A stretch of DNA of 64,000 nt from Hygrophila difformis (Eukaryota; Streptophyta; Magnoliopsida; Lamiales; Acanthaceae). Positions 1 to 12,600 of this stretch are shown in pieces. Where the stretch lies: contig JAOANR010000015.1 in NCBI GenBank assembly GCA_030278955.1, positions 17,221,917 through 17,285,916 of the forward strand. Reading direction: 5' to 3'. Position 1 is the first letter of the stretch. Each line of letters starts with the position of its first letter. The notes below the pieces were generated by a model, which worked only from the letters and a program-made list of their open reading frames with translations, was not told the origin of the DNA and searched no databases. The translations under genes were made by a program, and so were the position numbers.

Positions 1-2993
1 TGAGCATAGAAGATAAACAATATGGTACCTTGGAGGTTGGAAGTGGCAGAGAGACCTGTCTCCCAGCTTTTCCAATCTCAGTTGGATGTCGAATCTCCTC
101 AATTTGATGCGCAAAATCTTCTAAATGTTTCAACTGTATATTTTCTCTTCCTTTGTTCTCCCCGGAGAGGCCAAGTTTTTCCCTTCCATCTTGAATAAGC
201 TTCAGTCTCTCTTGAAGCCATCCAACCTCACTATCTATCCTCACCATTTGATGTTTCACTGGAGTTCTGGAACTTTGTCGCTGTTCAGAATGCAAAGATA
301 AACCCTTTGGGAAAATCGGTGGAAAGCCACTAGTTATCAATGAATGTCTCTTCTTTAAATCAAATTCAGTTTCCACACCATTGGAACTTGGAGAAACGGT
401 ATTACTTATACTTGCATTTGCCCCACTACATAAGTTCACTCCATCAATGTGAACATCAAGGTATGTGTCTTTTGATTGCGGCTTTATGCTTGGATCACAA
501 TGTCGATCGCCTGCCTCAGTGTCATGGCAACTCAAAATTACCTTTTCAGCCAGCTTGTGGTCTGGCTCCTGAATTTTCTCAAGTACTTCCCCTTTGAAAG
601 GAGGACATTTCTCAAATTTTGAGGGGACTCCACATTTCATTTGCATGTTGTTATTGACAGATATTATCTCCTTTTCTTGAAGGGCCACGATTCCAGCACT
701 CCTACAAATTGATGTCTGGGCAGATTGGTCATCTGAGTCTTCTTGTCTCTTGAAAAGAGAACTATCATTTCCAAAAACAAGTTTACTGGTAGGCATATCC
801 GTAGAAACATCTGAGAATTTATTTTCCACATTCAACTTCTCAGTAGATCCTTTTAATTTGTGAGGAATCATTGGTGAATAATCATTTGGACAAAAACCAT
901 CACCTGCTATTTGTTCATCTCCCTCAGAAAACATCTGTCTGTATTCCTCAACTTCCTTTTCTAGTAAGTGTTTCTCCTTTTCCCTTCTAATGAGTATTTC
1001 TTTTAGAATGGTCATTTCTTCGTCATCATAAACAGATTTCTCTTCTAATATCCGTTGATATTGCCGTGCTTCCATTTCGATGGATGCCTTCTCCTCCTGT
1101 AGGCGCAAAATCATAGCCATGGCCTCATCAGCAGCAATAGCAGCAGAGCTTCTCTCCTTTTCAAGCTCAATGTAAAGGGCAGCACGTGCAATGCGCTCTG
1201 CTTCAAGTCTTTGCTCCAACAGTTTTATTGCATTATTCTCATCACCACTGAAAATTTGAACACCTTCTTGATCATTTTCTATCTCTTCAATGGATAGATT
1301 TTTTGAATTCATGAAAAAATCCTCATCATGAGAACGATTTAGTTCAACATCAGGTACTGCTCTTTTTATCGCTCCCATTGTCATTGAAGCTTTATCATAA
1401 TCTACATTTGTAAACACGCCATAACAAGATTTCAGGTATTTGCTTTCAGTAAACCATCACTTATTTATGGTGAAAAACATTGCTCTATAGACACGACTTC
1501 AAGTGGATTTTTCTATGCAAAGATATTTGAGTCGCAGGTATTTCTTATAAAAATAATAAAGTATTGTAAGAAGAACAAAGATCATAAAGGAAGTTAAGGA
1601 TATGACTAATATTGAATTAATCCCCTATATATAGGTCAGTCATGTGTGTTTCATATACATGTGGTATAAGGTATTTTCATATTAAATTCTACCTGGGTCT
1701 TAAATTGAACTCAGATGGTTGAGCCATTGGCTATAAGACCTACTTGTCAATATTAAATTATTACGGCATGCTGAATTGAGTACACTAGCTTTAAGAAATT
1801 ATATCAGCCTCAACACTTAGATTAGTGGATCTGTTCAAGATCACGGACTCTGTCTATTTTTAAGTGTGTCAGTGATACTCTAATTCACAGAAATTGGGGT
1901 GTCACAGTTTAGGTGTTCTAAAATTCAGTCAAACCTCCAAGAGATGATACAGATGAAGAAATGTAATTCCAGTATGCACCATTGAAGTTACAAAAGCTAA
2001 TCTTCAAAAGTGCATTTATTTCTTTGATAAGTTGACCTAACACAATATGCAGGCTCTATGCATTTATGGTAAAATCAAATCCATAAAAACAAAGCATTGA
2101 AGACATACCAAAAAATAAGATGAGTAGAAAAATTGCACGCATTAATTTCTCTACTGAGTCATACACGAAAAGTTGGAGGCTATAGCTCTTTCTAGTGCAA
2201 TTAGAATACGCACGAAAAGTAGGAGGGTATAGCTCTTTCTAGTGCAATTACTATAGCTCTTTCTAGTGCAATTAGAATATGTTGATTGTGAGCAATAATC
2301 ATCTCAGTCAAATAGAAAATTAAAACCCACGAGACATTAAAACTTACATTCTGGGAAATGAATTTCATCATCATTGTCATTCATGTTGCCCTTAGAATGA
2401 GAATATGGTACCAAACCCAAGGCTACTTCATGTGCAGGAGGATCATGGGCCAGAGCCACTGAACTCTTTCCAAAACCTCCATTCCCAATCCCTTTACGAC
2501 GGTGACGAAATCGACTCCTAGGCCTATGACCAAGAACCCCCTTCCCCTTAAGATCGTACCTGTCGCCCCTTGGACTTAATTCCTGGATGAGAATCATATC
2601 CGCTGGTTTCCTAGCATCAGATACAGAACTACAAGATGCCTCACCCTCCATTTCAATAACCCCATTTACACAAATTTCAGCAAGGGCATCACAACTCCTG
2701 TTTTTCATAATGGATTGATGGAAAGGGAAATTCTGCTTAACAGAAAACAGCACATGCGACACTATCTGAGTTGGGAATTCAAGGAAAAGGGTGTTCAAGC
2801 AGAAACTCTTACTCCGGATGTTGAAAAGGATACCATCACAAGGGCAAGGTAAGTGCAGCCCAAAGAAGGCCAGGAACTTTGACGCCGAGTAAGCTACCGA
2901 AGATGCACAAAGCAACAAGTATGCAATTGCGAGATCAAGAAACGCAGCGACTAAGCCGATCAGGGTCCACGCTTGAACGGTTCGGCATGCCAT
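1..2993 (-). CDS. GTD-binding (DUF593, zein/myosin-binding type) membrane protein, 3' part cut by window edge
   Basis: Two exons can be read on the minus strand. Exon 1 is 2993-2348, with donor GT at 2347-2346. Exon 2 is 1401-1, with acceptor AG at 1403-1402, and stays open to the window edge. The splice phase (1+2) keeps the frame. The N-terminus starts MACRTVQAW and has one strong hydrophobic segment at about residues 10-45, followed by a Cys-rich stretch (LHLPCPCDG). That layout is typical of plant DUF593 proteins. Exon 2 encodes an acidic heptad-rich coiled coil around 1225-960 (LEQRLEAERIARAALYIELE), the signature of the GTD-binding domain that in this family binds the globular tail of class XI myosins. 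A second short coiled coil lies near 240-130. I infer an endomembrane-anchored myosin receptor or adaptor. The family is well supported; the exact paralog is not. The 945-bp intron has no recognisable gene; at 2170-2275 a short phrase containing AGCTCTTTCTAGTGCAATTA is repeated three times. Confidence 0.82.
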
Positions 2994-3236
2994 TTCTCAT
3001 TGAGATTAACCCTAACCACGGTCGAATATGAACAATTCGGAAATTGGGGAATCGCGGTTTCTAAAAGTTTCGCGTTCGCAAGAGAATACGATAGGACATG
3101 AAATGGAAAGCATAGGACGACGAAATGATGATTGTCATCAACCGACAAGCCAGATCGCTAAAATAAAAGGGCAAATACTCATTTGACATTTCGTTCACAA
3201 TATGCTTTCCAAATATTTCAAACTATGAAGTAAGTA

Positions 3237-3495
3237 CTACCTCCGTTACTTTTTAAATGCGCGTTTTGACTTTTGTTATTGTTCATTGAGTAACTTTGAC
3301 TCGACTTTCTAATACAATTATATAACATAAAATATAGTCAAGTGAGATCTTGTTGGATTCGTCTAATCGCATAGATTTAGAATATCAAATTTTCATAATT
3401 TTTACCTGTATGTAATTTGAGTTATTACGGATTAAAACCGTGTATTGGATTGCGTGAAATGTGAGTCCGTAGCATTTATTTAGGAACGGAGGAAG
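3237..3495. mobile_element. Stowaway-like MITE (259 bp)
   Basis: Terminal inverted repeats of the CTCCCTCCGT type (CTACCTCCGTTAC at the left, GGAACGGAGGAAG at the right) are flanked by TA at 3235-3236 and 3496-3497. This is the Tc1/mariner-derived Stowaway layout. The interior matches the outer element at 58814-59210 closely, including the phrase AGTGAGATCTTGTT. Confidence 0.75.
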
Positions 3496-3547
3496 TATTT
3501 GTTAAATTTGTTCCCGAATTTATTTTGACCAAAGATGTTGAACTATT

Positions 3548-3770
3548 TTTTTTTTTTAATGAAACAGCCTAAAGAGGCGAACAAATGAAAAGAAAAAAGA
3601 AAGGTAACAAAATGGAACTAAACACGAAGGAAAGCAACTCCATCCGCATCTCTAGCGATCAAATCCGCAACACCATCCGGGGGAATGCCCAAGTAGTGTA
3701 GAAATCTTCTGAGTTGATCATAGAACGAGCCATCCAATCAGCCACTTGGTTGCCTTCACGAAACACATGA
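3548..3770 (-). mobile_element. 5'-truncated LINE insertion, RNase H tail and 3' UTR only
   Basis: An exact 18-bp direct repeat, CAAAGATGTTGAACTATT, flanks the insert at 3530-3547 and 3771-3788. The insert begins with a T-run on the plus strand, which is the poly(A) tail of a minus-strand element. Reading the minus strand gives the end of a plant non-LTR RNase H domain (HVFREGNQVADWMAR) and then a stop and a short 3' UTR. The long TSD, poly(A) and 5' truncation are hallmarks of target-primed reverse transcription. It is a different LINE from the one at 7377-15964, whose equivalent motif reads IFRERNAMADSFAR. Confidence 0.85.
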
Positions 3771-3788
3771 CAAAGATGTTGAACTATT

Positions 3789-4515
3789 AAAAATGTGTTA
3801 AGTTTTTTTCCAAAAAAAAAAGAAAAAAAAAAGAAAGTGTTAAGTTAAAGAATTTACGAAGTCGTGTTTTTTATTATTATTTTTTTTAAGTACGGACACC
3901 ATCATAAGTTCACATTATTACTACGAGTCAAGTTGAGTCGAGCTCGAGTATTTTTTTTTACTACGAGCTCGAATTCTTTATTTTTTTTTAAACAAAGAGT
4001 TGCTCTTATCAAGCCCCGTATATGCTGGAGGGCATAGCCCCACGCCGCCATCATTAAATAAAGCACTAGTATTATGGAGGAAGTTAGGGTCATGATTCAA
4101 AAAAAATCCTGAACTGATGGATTTGGCATCTTTCCTGCTGCTAGGTGGTATTTTTGAAATGGGGTTCATACATTAATGGTTATACTTGGCGATTATGGTA
4201 TGTCTGAAATGATTTATTATTCAATTTTATTGCATAAATAAAATTATTCTAATTTGGGGAATATTCTATTAATTTGTAGAGGCGGATTGTGTGGGTATAT
4301 TTTTGGAAAATAAATTTTTGTTTATCTAGATTTCACTGTTAAAATATTGTAGTATTATTTTAAACGGTACACTCATTTTTTTCCAAAATGAGTGTGATCC
4401 GATGTTTAAAATATTGGATTAAAATTGTGTGGTCAATAAATTAAAATGTTGGATTTCACTATCACCATGGGATTTGATGCACGAAAAGGCATTTGAGGTA
4501 ACCCAGAGTAATTAG
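3789..4515. other. Intergenic, no gene recognised
   Basis: AT-rich DNA with several poly-T and poly-A runs. Short ORFs on the minus strand (3902-4169) have no recognisable protein character and are treated as chance. Confidence 0.6.
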
Positions 4516-4975
4516 TATGCTGAATTCTTCCTAACAAATGCGGATTCCTGTTAATTTCATGCTGCTAACTATAATCACATGCTCTGTCCTTTCCTACTGA
4601 ATTAGATAGATATTCTGATGAATTTAACTCATTTATTGCTGAATCCTATTACTCATATGTTGTGTTCTCACTTGTAATTGTGAATTTCAGTTCATGTCAT
4701 GCTGCTTGCTGTTAATCACATGTTCTATCCTTGATTGGCATATGCTGAATTCACCCTCACAAATGTGGAATCCAGTTTATTTCATGCTGCTAACTGTTGA
4801 TAACCTTTCATGCTGAATTAGATAGAAATTCTAATGAATTTTACGCATTTATTGCTGAATCCTATTAATCATATGTTGCGTTCTCACTTGCGTTGGTGGA
4901 TTCCAGTTTGTTTCATGTTGCTTACTGTTAACCACATGTTCAATTATTGATTGTCATATGTTGAATTACATACAT
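4516..4975 (+). repeat. Diverged tandem repeat, period about 220 bp
   Basis: The phrase TATGCTGAATTC (third copy TATGTTGAATTA) starts at 4516, 4741 and 4957, giving periods of 225 and 216. Within each unit TTTCATGCTGCTAACTGTT-like and TTATTGCTGAATCCTATTA-like phrases recur in the same order, so each unit looks like two related half-units of about 110 bp. No coding potential is visible. From 4976 to 5433 I see no gene; the 70-aa ORF at 4958-5170 runs out of the repeat and is not recognised. Confidence 0.7.
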
Positions 4976-5435
4976 GTTCCGATGGATTTACATTCATATA
5001 ATGAATCTTGTAGCTCGTATGTAATGAATCCTGGAAAGTCTCAGTGTCGTCATCGGGGATGCTCAGCATGGAAGACCATTGATATATCCTCGGGTTCTCC
5101 GCCTTCTGGAAGCAAATTCAAATCCATCATCTGCAAGACTATGCTACACGACATGATTTTGCATTATTGAAATATGCTTTGAGTGTTGCTGTCGTAGAAA
5201 GGCTTTAGAAATGGCTACTGCACAAATTAATTAACCCATTTAGATTCATGGAAAGTTGTAAATGCCCATAGTTAGTGGCAATAATGGGATATTAATGGAT
5301 TTCCTTACTATTTAAATTGAAATGGTATCCTTACAATATAAGTGTTGACCAGCATTCCACCATACTAATCCATCAGGTTCAGAACTAATCTGAATGTCCA
5401 ATTCAGGAGGGTAACCGAGTTGCTAGTATTATATA

Positions 5436-5923
5436 CTCCCCCCGTTCTGCAAATTGTGACCCATTTCTTTTGGGCACGGTAATTTATGTGGTGGGGTGTG
5501 GTGGGGTTTAGTGGTTAAAGTGATGTGGGTATTTGTATTTAAAATTTTAAGAAATTTTGACTTTCTTTATTGTTTAACTTTGACAAAGTATTATTGTAAT
5601 GATTTAATTAGAGAAAAATTCAAGTGTGATTTTGTTAGAATCGTCTAGACATCTAGATTTAGAATATATATTTTATATAATTTTTATTTGTACCAATTTT
5701 AAAATATAGAATTAAAGAAATGCAAGAGAATTTGTGTAGAAAAATAAAAGTGTATTGGGAGTTGTGCAGAATAGTAAAAGTGATTACTTTTAATGGGATT
5801 TAGAAACCATTAAGATTCTAATCATATTTATATTAATTAAATTTACCTAAAAAGGGAAAGTGGACACAATTCGTGGGACAGCCCAAAGAGGAATACGAGC
5901 CACAATTCGTGGGACGGAGGGAG
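5436..5923. mobile_element. Stowaway-like MITE, 488 bp family, copy 1
   Basis: The ends CTCCCCCCGTTCTGC and GTGGGACGGAGGGAG are flanked by TA at 5434-5435 and 5924-5925. The interior matches 57965-58452 along its length, including TTCTTTTGGGCAC and TAGTGGTTAAAGT-type phrases, in the same orientation. By my count both copies are 488 bp. Confidence 0.8.
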
Positions 5924-5942
5924 TAGTAATTTACCAATATAA

Positions 5943-6316
5943 AGTTTGTTATGCACGGAGAGCTGTAGCTGCAAGCTGGAGCTGTAGGGAGCTGGAGCTG
6001 TAAGGAGTTGTAAGGAGTTGTGGGAGCTGTAGCTGTCAGTTCTATTTAAGTGTTTTGTACAACTAGCTGTAGCTATGAAAAACTGTATGAAATGACATAA
6101 AATGACAAATATTTATGTAGACTATTGGGTAGTGGGTTGGTTATTGGGTTAAAATTGTAATTGCTCAAAAATAAGCTCCTAGCTAATTTTTTAATGCTAC
6201 TACAGGTAGCTTCTAAAAAGAAGCTTCCAAAAGCTCCCAAAAGCTAGTGTGCAGAACGGGGCTTTTATTTTGAAATAAAAGTTAAATCTCCCAAAAGCTG
6301 CGTGCAGAACAGACCC
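5943..6316. mobile_element. Candidate TIR MITE rich in AGCT-type repeats
   Basis: The left end (TTTGTTATGCACGGAGAGCT) is an imperfect inverted repeat of the right end (AGCTGCGTGCAGAACAGACC). Repeats of GAGCTGTAGCTG lie inside the left end and AAAGCTCCCAAAAGCT inside the right. This resembles common plant hAT-type MITEs, but I could not identify a convincing 8-bp TSD, so class and exact ends are uncertain. Confidence 0.45.
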
Positions 6317-6592
6317 ATAAACGTATACTCATATATACATCTATTAATTTATTAATGTAAGTATATGTTATTTAACAATATTTCCATTAATGTAAGTGTA
6401 AGCAAAAATCTGCTTTGGGAGAGATGTCCTTAATTGCCTTTGCAAATTCTCGAGGAGTTAGTCACATGTCCAATGTAGCCTGATAATACCCGGTTTAAAA
6501 TATATATATATTTCCACTAACAAAATTATGATCTACATTTATGTTAAGTTAGCTAAAATAGTTACCATAGTTCATTATTTACTAAATTACTA

Positions 6593-6939
6593 CTCCCTCT
6601 GTCCCACTATTTATGTCTCACTTTTCTCTTTTGGTTATCGCAACACTTTTGTTACATTTCTATTTTAGGAAATAATTAAATAGTATTAATCACTAAACCT
6701 ACCCCCACCACATCACATCAATAAATAAATACCATTAATAAATTCAAACACAACTATCACATCACATATAAATAAATCAATTAAAAATTCAAACTCATTA
6801 CAATCACATCACATAAATTCATAATTTAACCATAGCTACTTTAAACACTAATCCACCCCCATGTTAAATAGTACTAACTATCCCCACATAAAATACCGTG
6901 TCCAAAAGTTTTGGGACACAATAAGTGGGACGGAGGGAG
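6593..6939. mobile_element. Stowaway-like MITE (347 bp)
   Basis: The ends CTCCCTCTGTCCCAC and GTGGGACGGAGGGAG are flanked by TA at 6591-6592 and 6940-6941. Its left arm matches, in inverted orientation, the right arm of the interrupted Stowaway whose pieces lie at 15978-16045 and 16569-16584 (shared ATTTATGTCTCACTTT), so the two are members of one family inserted in opposite directions. Confidence 0.8.
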
Positions 6940-9652
6940 TATTAAGTTTGGTATTTATAAATGATAAATTTAGGGTATATTTACTATATTTATTCAGCAT
7001 GTGCCCAAATAATAGGTTTATTAATGTTATGTGCTAAAGTTTGTGGAGTGGGGTTTTGATTAACTTATGTGGACTCGTATTAAATGGGGATTGTGCATTT
7101 GTAATTAAGGGACTGGGACATACTATTTCCATCATATGTAACCGACAATTTTGGTAAATTTAATACCTTCCAAAATTTGATTAATTTGTACTCCCTCCAT
7201 CCCATTTATAGTGTTTCTATACTTTTGAGCACGGTATTTTATGTGGGATAGTTAGTATTTAATTTAGGAGTAAATTAATGTTTAAAGTATGTGTAAGTTA
7301 TGAATTTATGTGATGTGGTTGTAATGAGCTTGGATTTTTATTGATATGATGGGGGTAGATTTAGTGATTAATATTTTTTTTTTTTTGAGAGCATACGAAT
7401 ATTTTATTCCTTTAACCCAAAACAATGCCAAAAAGCATACAAGGAGCAGGAGTCCAGAGCTTCAATGACAGTGCTTTTCAAAAATCAAAGCAGAATAATT
7501 AACAACAGTCAACAGACCAAAGAAATAGGACATAAAACCGAGTCACCCTTCCAATCTCGCCAAACAGCTTCAGCCCCATTGCCACCCTGTTAATCTGGAA
7601 TTTGTCCCTCGTTGCCAATCCCAAAACTGACGCTCTCCAGTAGTGTGTCACAGAGGTATTCCGGACACTAGTTACAACCATCATATCTGCCCTGCTAATT
7701 TATTCAAAACCAATGCAACGAATCGTAGGGCCTATCGAAGAATCATGTGCGGGGTAAAAGCAATGATTGAGGACCGTTAAGTGACAAAGTGGGCTGGTAC
7801 GAGGAAATTAAGGAGCTATCTTCAAATGTGCATACTAAAAATCCACTGTTTTTGCCCATTCACTATCTCAGTCGGGAGTAACCAGACCATTCGTCATGAA
7901 ACACCCAATACCATAAGTCTCCTACCCATACTCTTTACCCCTTCTTTCAAATCTTCAATCCCACTAATACCAACCCTTTGCTAATCTCACTTTGGCAGCC
8001 CCTTTACTCTCCACAACATACCAAAAATTCTCTCTCTTTTTTTTTTTTTTTTACTTTTTCTTTTCTCTCCCTTTTTTCCTTTTTTCCTTCTTTTTTCTTT
8101 TTAATTGATTATTTTCTTTCCAAGGATTGTCCAAAACAGCCATATCCTCCCATCAAAATCCAAAAAACCTTACGACTCATACTACCAAAACACTTCTGCA
8201 TCCACATTAAAACCACTCATGTATCATCCCATTTTTCTTTTTGTAATCCCGCCCTCCCATTTAACAACATCTTCCTTCTCTAAATTTCCAGCAGCGTTAT
8301 TAGCAGCATCGACAGGATTTTCAATATGCACATTTACAGACAATTCCAAAATTTCCAGAAGGCAAAAGGCTCTATGCGGCTATAGTAGGGTATTGGCCAT
8401 TAATTCAGATTTTAAAAACTCAAAAGTACGAAGAGAGGGTACATCAATGAGGCTCAAAGGTGGTTCAGTAAGATTAGGTAGACAAAAAGGAGATGAAAAA
8501 TTCCAAAGGGGATTCATCCTAGTGCCCTTTTCATTTGCAATGCATTGAAGTGAACAGGAAGCAGGCTCAATATGTATGGTTGAAACTAGTTCTAGAATGC
8601 CAATGAAACCACCGCTTATGCATATATCAAAAGAAATTCGAATAATCAGATCTCACCGATTTGGCTTGACAACAGCTTTGAATATTCCTTGTACGCATCT
8701 TCTAACCCACCAAGTATGTCTTGCAGCAATTGCGTTATGTGGTTAAAAACTTCAACTCCCTTTTAGCATCATGTGGCTTGCAACCTTCAGCATCTTCTTC
8801 TTAGAACAACGTCCGCAGTATTCTTCCCAAGACACCAGCGTCCTCAACAATTTTTGTTTATCCAGTTAGCACCGGTGACCTGAGCTCCATCTAAATCAAG
8901 TTTTTGGTCCAGCAGCTGCATCCTTCAAGAAGCGACAGCTGCATTCTCCTCGAACAGCATTAACAGCACCAGCTTTTGCTTTTCCGGGTAACCCTCCTCA
9001 CATCTACACCCTCTGGAACGAAACTTGGACCTTGAGCAGCAGACCTACAATTTACGTCATCAGTATTCCTCTCGAACCATCAGCAATAGCAGCATCCGTT
9101 TTGGTTTTAGTTTAGCAGAATCTTTATATCTTCCAAGCCCGTATCCTTCTTCCAACCAGATGTTACTTCTCCGACAAATGCTATCTTTGATAATCCCAGG
9201 TAGCTATGGTAACTTCAACAGCCACTTTAGTCGAGCACTATACCACCGTCATCAACTTTCAGTATCAACAGCGGCACTCTCCACGAAGCATCAGTGATTA
9301 CCACTAATTTTAATTATCAAAGTATCGTCCGAATCATCCGCATCTTCTGTAGCATGTGTTGGAAACAGAACTCATCGACCATTATCAACATCGGCATCCT
9401 CCTCACGAATCACCAGCGTCAGCTACAACCTGAAAGAAAAACAAGATAACCAAATTTTGCACAATTATATTAATACAACAACTCCCTTGTGATTAATCGC
9501 TGTAGTTCCTTCTGTTCAAAGCCTTTCCTCCATCCCTCCCTTCTGACATCAATATATTATATCACTTCTTGATACACCAGCTTCTTTTATTTTTTTTCCC
9601 CCTTACCACAATGAGGCTGAACTGGTGCTCAGGATATCTACCACTCCACCCT

Positions 9653-12600
9653 CTATGATGACCATTCCTCCACTTTCGGTTCTCCTGCTGCTCCCCTCCT
9701 CGCAAAAGAATCGGCCATCGCATTCCGCTCGCGAAAAATATGTTTGATCCGAACCTCGCCACAGCAGCGGAAGACTGCCATAATGTGGATCAGTAAATTT
9801 GAGAATCTCACAGGAAATCGAGTCGGCTCTTTCAACCATCCCACCACGTTCGTCGAATCGCATTCAAAAACCAACTTTGGAAGCGGGAATCCTTGATCTC
9901 TAATTAACACCGAGCAAATTCTGCTGACCGCCAAAACCTCGGCTTCTGTGGAATCCGTGTGTCCAATAAATTCTGATAACTTAAAAATGACCTCTCCCTC
10001 TTCGTTTCTAATTACTCCACCTATCCCAGCCGGTCCGGGGTTTCCAAGTGATGACCCATCCGTATTCACCTTCCACCACCCCTTCTCCGGACGTTCCCAC
10101 ACCAAGCCAGCACGCGGACATCGCGGTCTTAATTCAGTCGGCCTAACCAGACCCCCTGGAAATTCATCAGACCAACAAACGTAATTCATATCAATCCCTC
10201 CGAAGTGAGCCTGCCACCATATACCCACTCTCCACCTAGCTTCTTCCACTACCGCATTCCTGTTGAAGCCTTGCCCTTCAAACACCACCTTGTTCCTATG
10301 TCTCCACACCGCCCAAATTAAGGCCAAGCATGACAGTACCCACGCCTCCCTGAGATGCTTCTTAATATAGACATCAAACCACCATGCAAGCATATTCTTT
10401 ACTCTGTTTGGTTTTACCCATTGAACCCCAAACATCTCTACTACTTTATACCATAGGTCCGATACCATTTCACAATTACACAGGAGGTGGTCTACTGTCT
10501 CTACTTCCTTATCACAGCACGGACAAGTAACATTCGTCGTTTGTAGACATCCCCTCGTGGCCAGGAAATATCTTACTGGGAGTGCATTCTTCATCACTTT
10601 CCACACCAAAATCTTTACCTTTGCCGGACATTTGCTCTTCCAAAGTCTGGCCCAAAACCAACACAACTCATTCTCCGCACCCTGTTCGCCTCGGAGCCAG
10701 CATGATCGAATTGAAAATATCCCATCACTCTCCTTATGCCACCGTACCCTATCGTTCATGAGCCTATTAAGCTGGTGCTTACCTAGCTCCACCATCAGAT
10801 TATTCCAAACTTCTATTTCCCAATCGAAAAGAGACCTTCTCAGCTGAATGCGCCATGTCCATACAAAACCGCACCATTCCCCGAATTCTGAAACTTTTCC
10901 TCCCTTATTAACTGACAGAGCGTATATTCGAGGATAAGCTTCACACAGCACCTGACCGCTCATCACCCATCTATCTAGCCAGAAACGAGTTGCATCTCCA
11001 TTTCCTACTTGAATTACTAAATTTCTCTCCACTCCTCGTGATTGCCAGCTCTCCCAAGCTTTACAGATATTACTCCATACAGTTCTACCCCTCCTTACCT
11101 CCGGTATTAATGGACTTTCTTTGGCATAGTATTTGGTGTCGATAACCTCTTTCCATAGTCCTTGTTCCGTCCCAAATCTCCACTTCCATTTAAACAAAAG
11201 CGTGTTGTTGAGATCTTGAATTTTCCTGATGCTCAGACCCCCTACCTCCTTTGATGAACAGATCGAGTCCCAACTTATAAGGTGCAGCCTCCTTTGTCCG
11301 TCCTATTCATTCCACAGAAATCTCCTCCTCAACCTCTCTAGTTGTTCGGCCACTGAATTTGGAATCTTGTATATGGATAAAAAATACAATGGAAGGCTGC
11401 TTACTACAGACTTGATGAGACAAATCCTCCCCGCTTGCGATAGGAGTCGGCCCTTCCACCCTGCTAGCTTTCTTTCAACTCGCTCAATTACCGGCTTCCA
11501 TATTTCAGTTCCATTTATCCTGCCTCCAATAGGAATGCCCAAGTATGACATTGGCCAAGTTCCTATTTTGCATCCCATCAGATCCGCAGCCAGTCCCACA
11601 GAATCTTGTGTACAGTTAATACCATAAATCACACTTTTTCCAAAGTTTATTTTAAGACCAGTTGCCAATGAGAAACACCTCATAATTCTTTTGATCACCG
11701 CAATCTGCTGGAGTTCTCCTTCACACAAAAACAAGGTGTCATCTGCATATTGTATATGAGTAATTTTCGGACCATTGTCTCTCGGCCCAAGGCCATTCAA
11801 CAGTCCCTGCTCCACTGCTCTATTGACAAGCCTGTTGAGGATTTCACCGATTAATACGAAGAGGTAGGGAGATAGCGGATCGCCCTGACGAAGACCCTTT
11901 TGTAGTTTAAAAAACCTTGTTGGAGATCCGTTTATAATTACTGCAGCGGAGGCAGAAGTGACGCACGCCTTTATCCACCTTATCCACTGCTCCTCAAATT
12001 TCATCTCCTCCAGGACTTTAAAAAGTGCTCCCCATGAAACGTTATCGTATGCCTTGGCGAGATCCAATTTAACTACGAATCCTTTGTTTCCCGATCTTTA
12101 GGTAGTATTAATGGTTTCCGCCGCTATCAGCACTCCATCCAATATTTGTCTCCCTTTTATAAAGGCCATCTGTGTCTGTCCTACTACACTATCCAGTATT
12201 GACTTGAGTCTATTTGCCAAAACCTTGGCTACTATCTTGTAAATACTACCGACAAGAGATATCGGCCTAAATTCTCCAAGCTCCACAGGATTATCAACTT
12301 TGGGTATCAGAGTTATATATGTGTTACCCACCTCCCTTGCAATGTCCCATCCAGCTCCAGCTTTCGGAATACCTCCATCACGTCGTCTTTAATAACCTCC
12401 CAATATTTTTGGAAGAAGCTTAAGTTGAAGCCATCTGGCCCCGGGGCCTTGTTCCCATCGCATCCTGCCACTGCCGCTCTTACTTCTTCAACTTCAAAAT
12501 TTCTCACCATCCACATCCTATCAGTCTCCCCTACACTTGGCAGTCCAAAATTTTCGAAACCAAAAATTTCTTCTTCTTGTTTGGAAAACAACCTCTGGAA

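Noticed and set aside
9025..9297. 90-aa plus-strand ORF and others at 7781-8548
   Set aside because: They lie in the 3' UTR of the minus-strand LINE, show no domain and have low-complexity composition.
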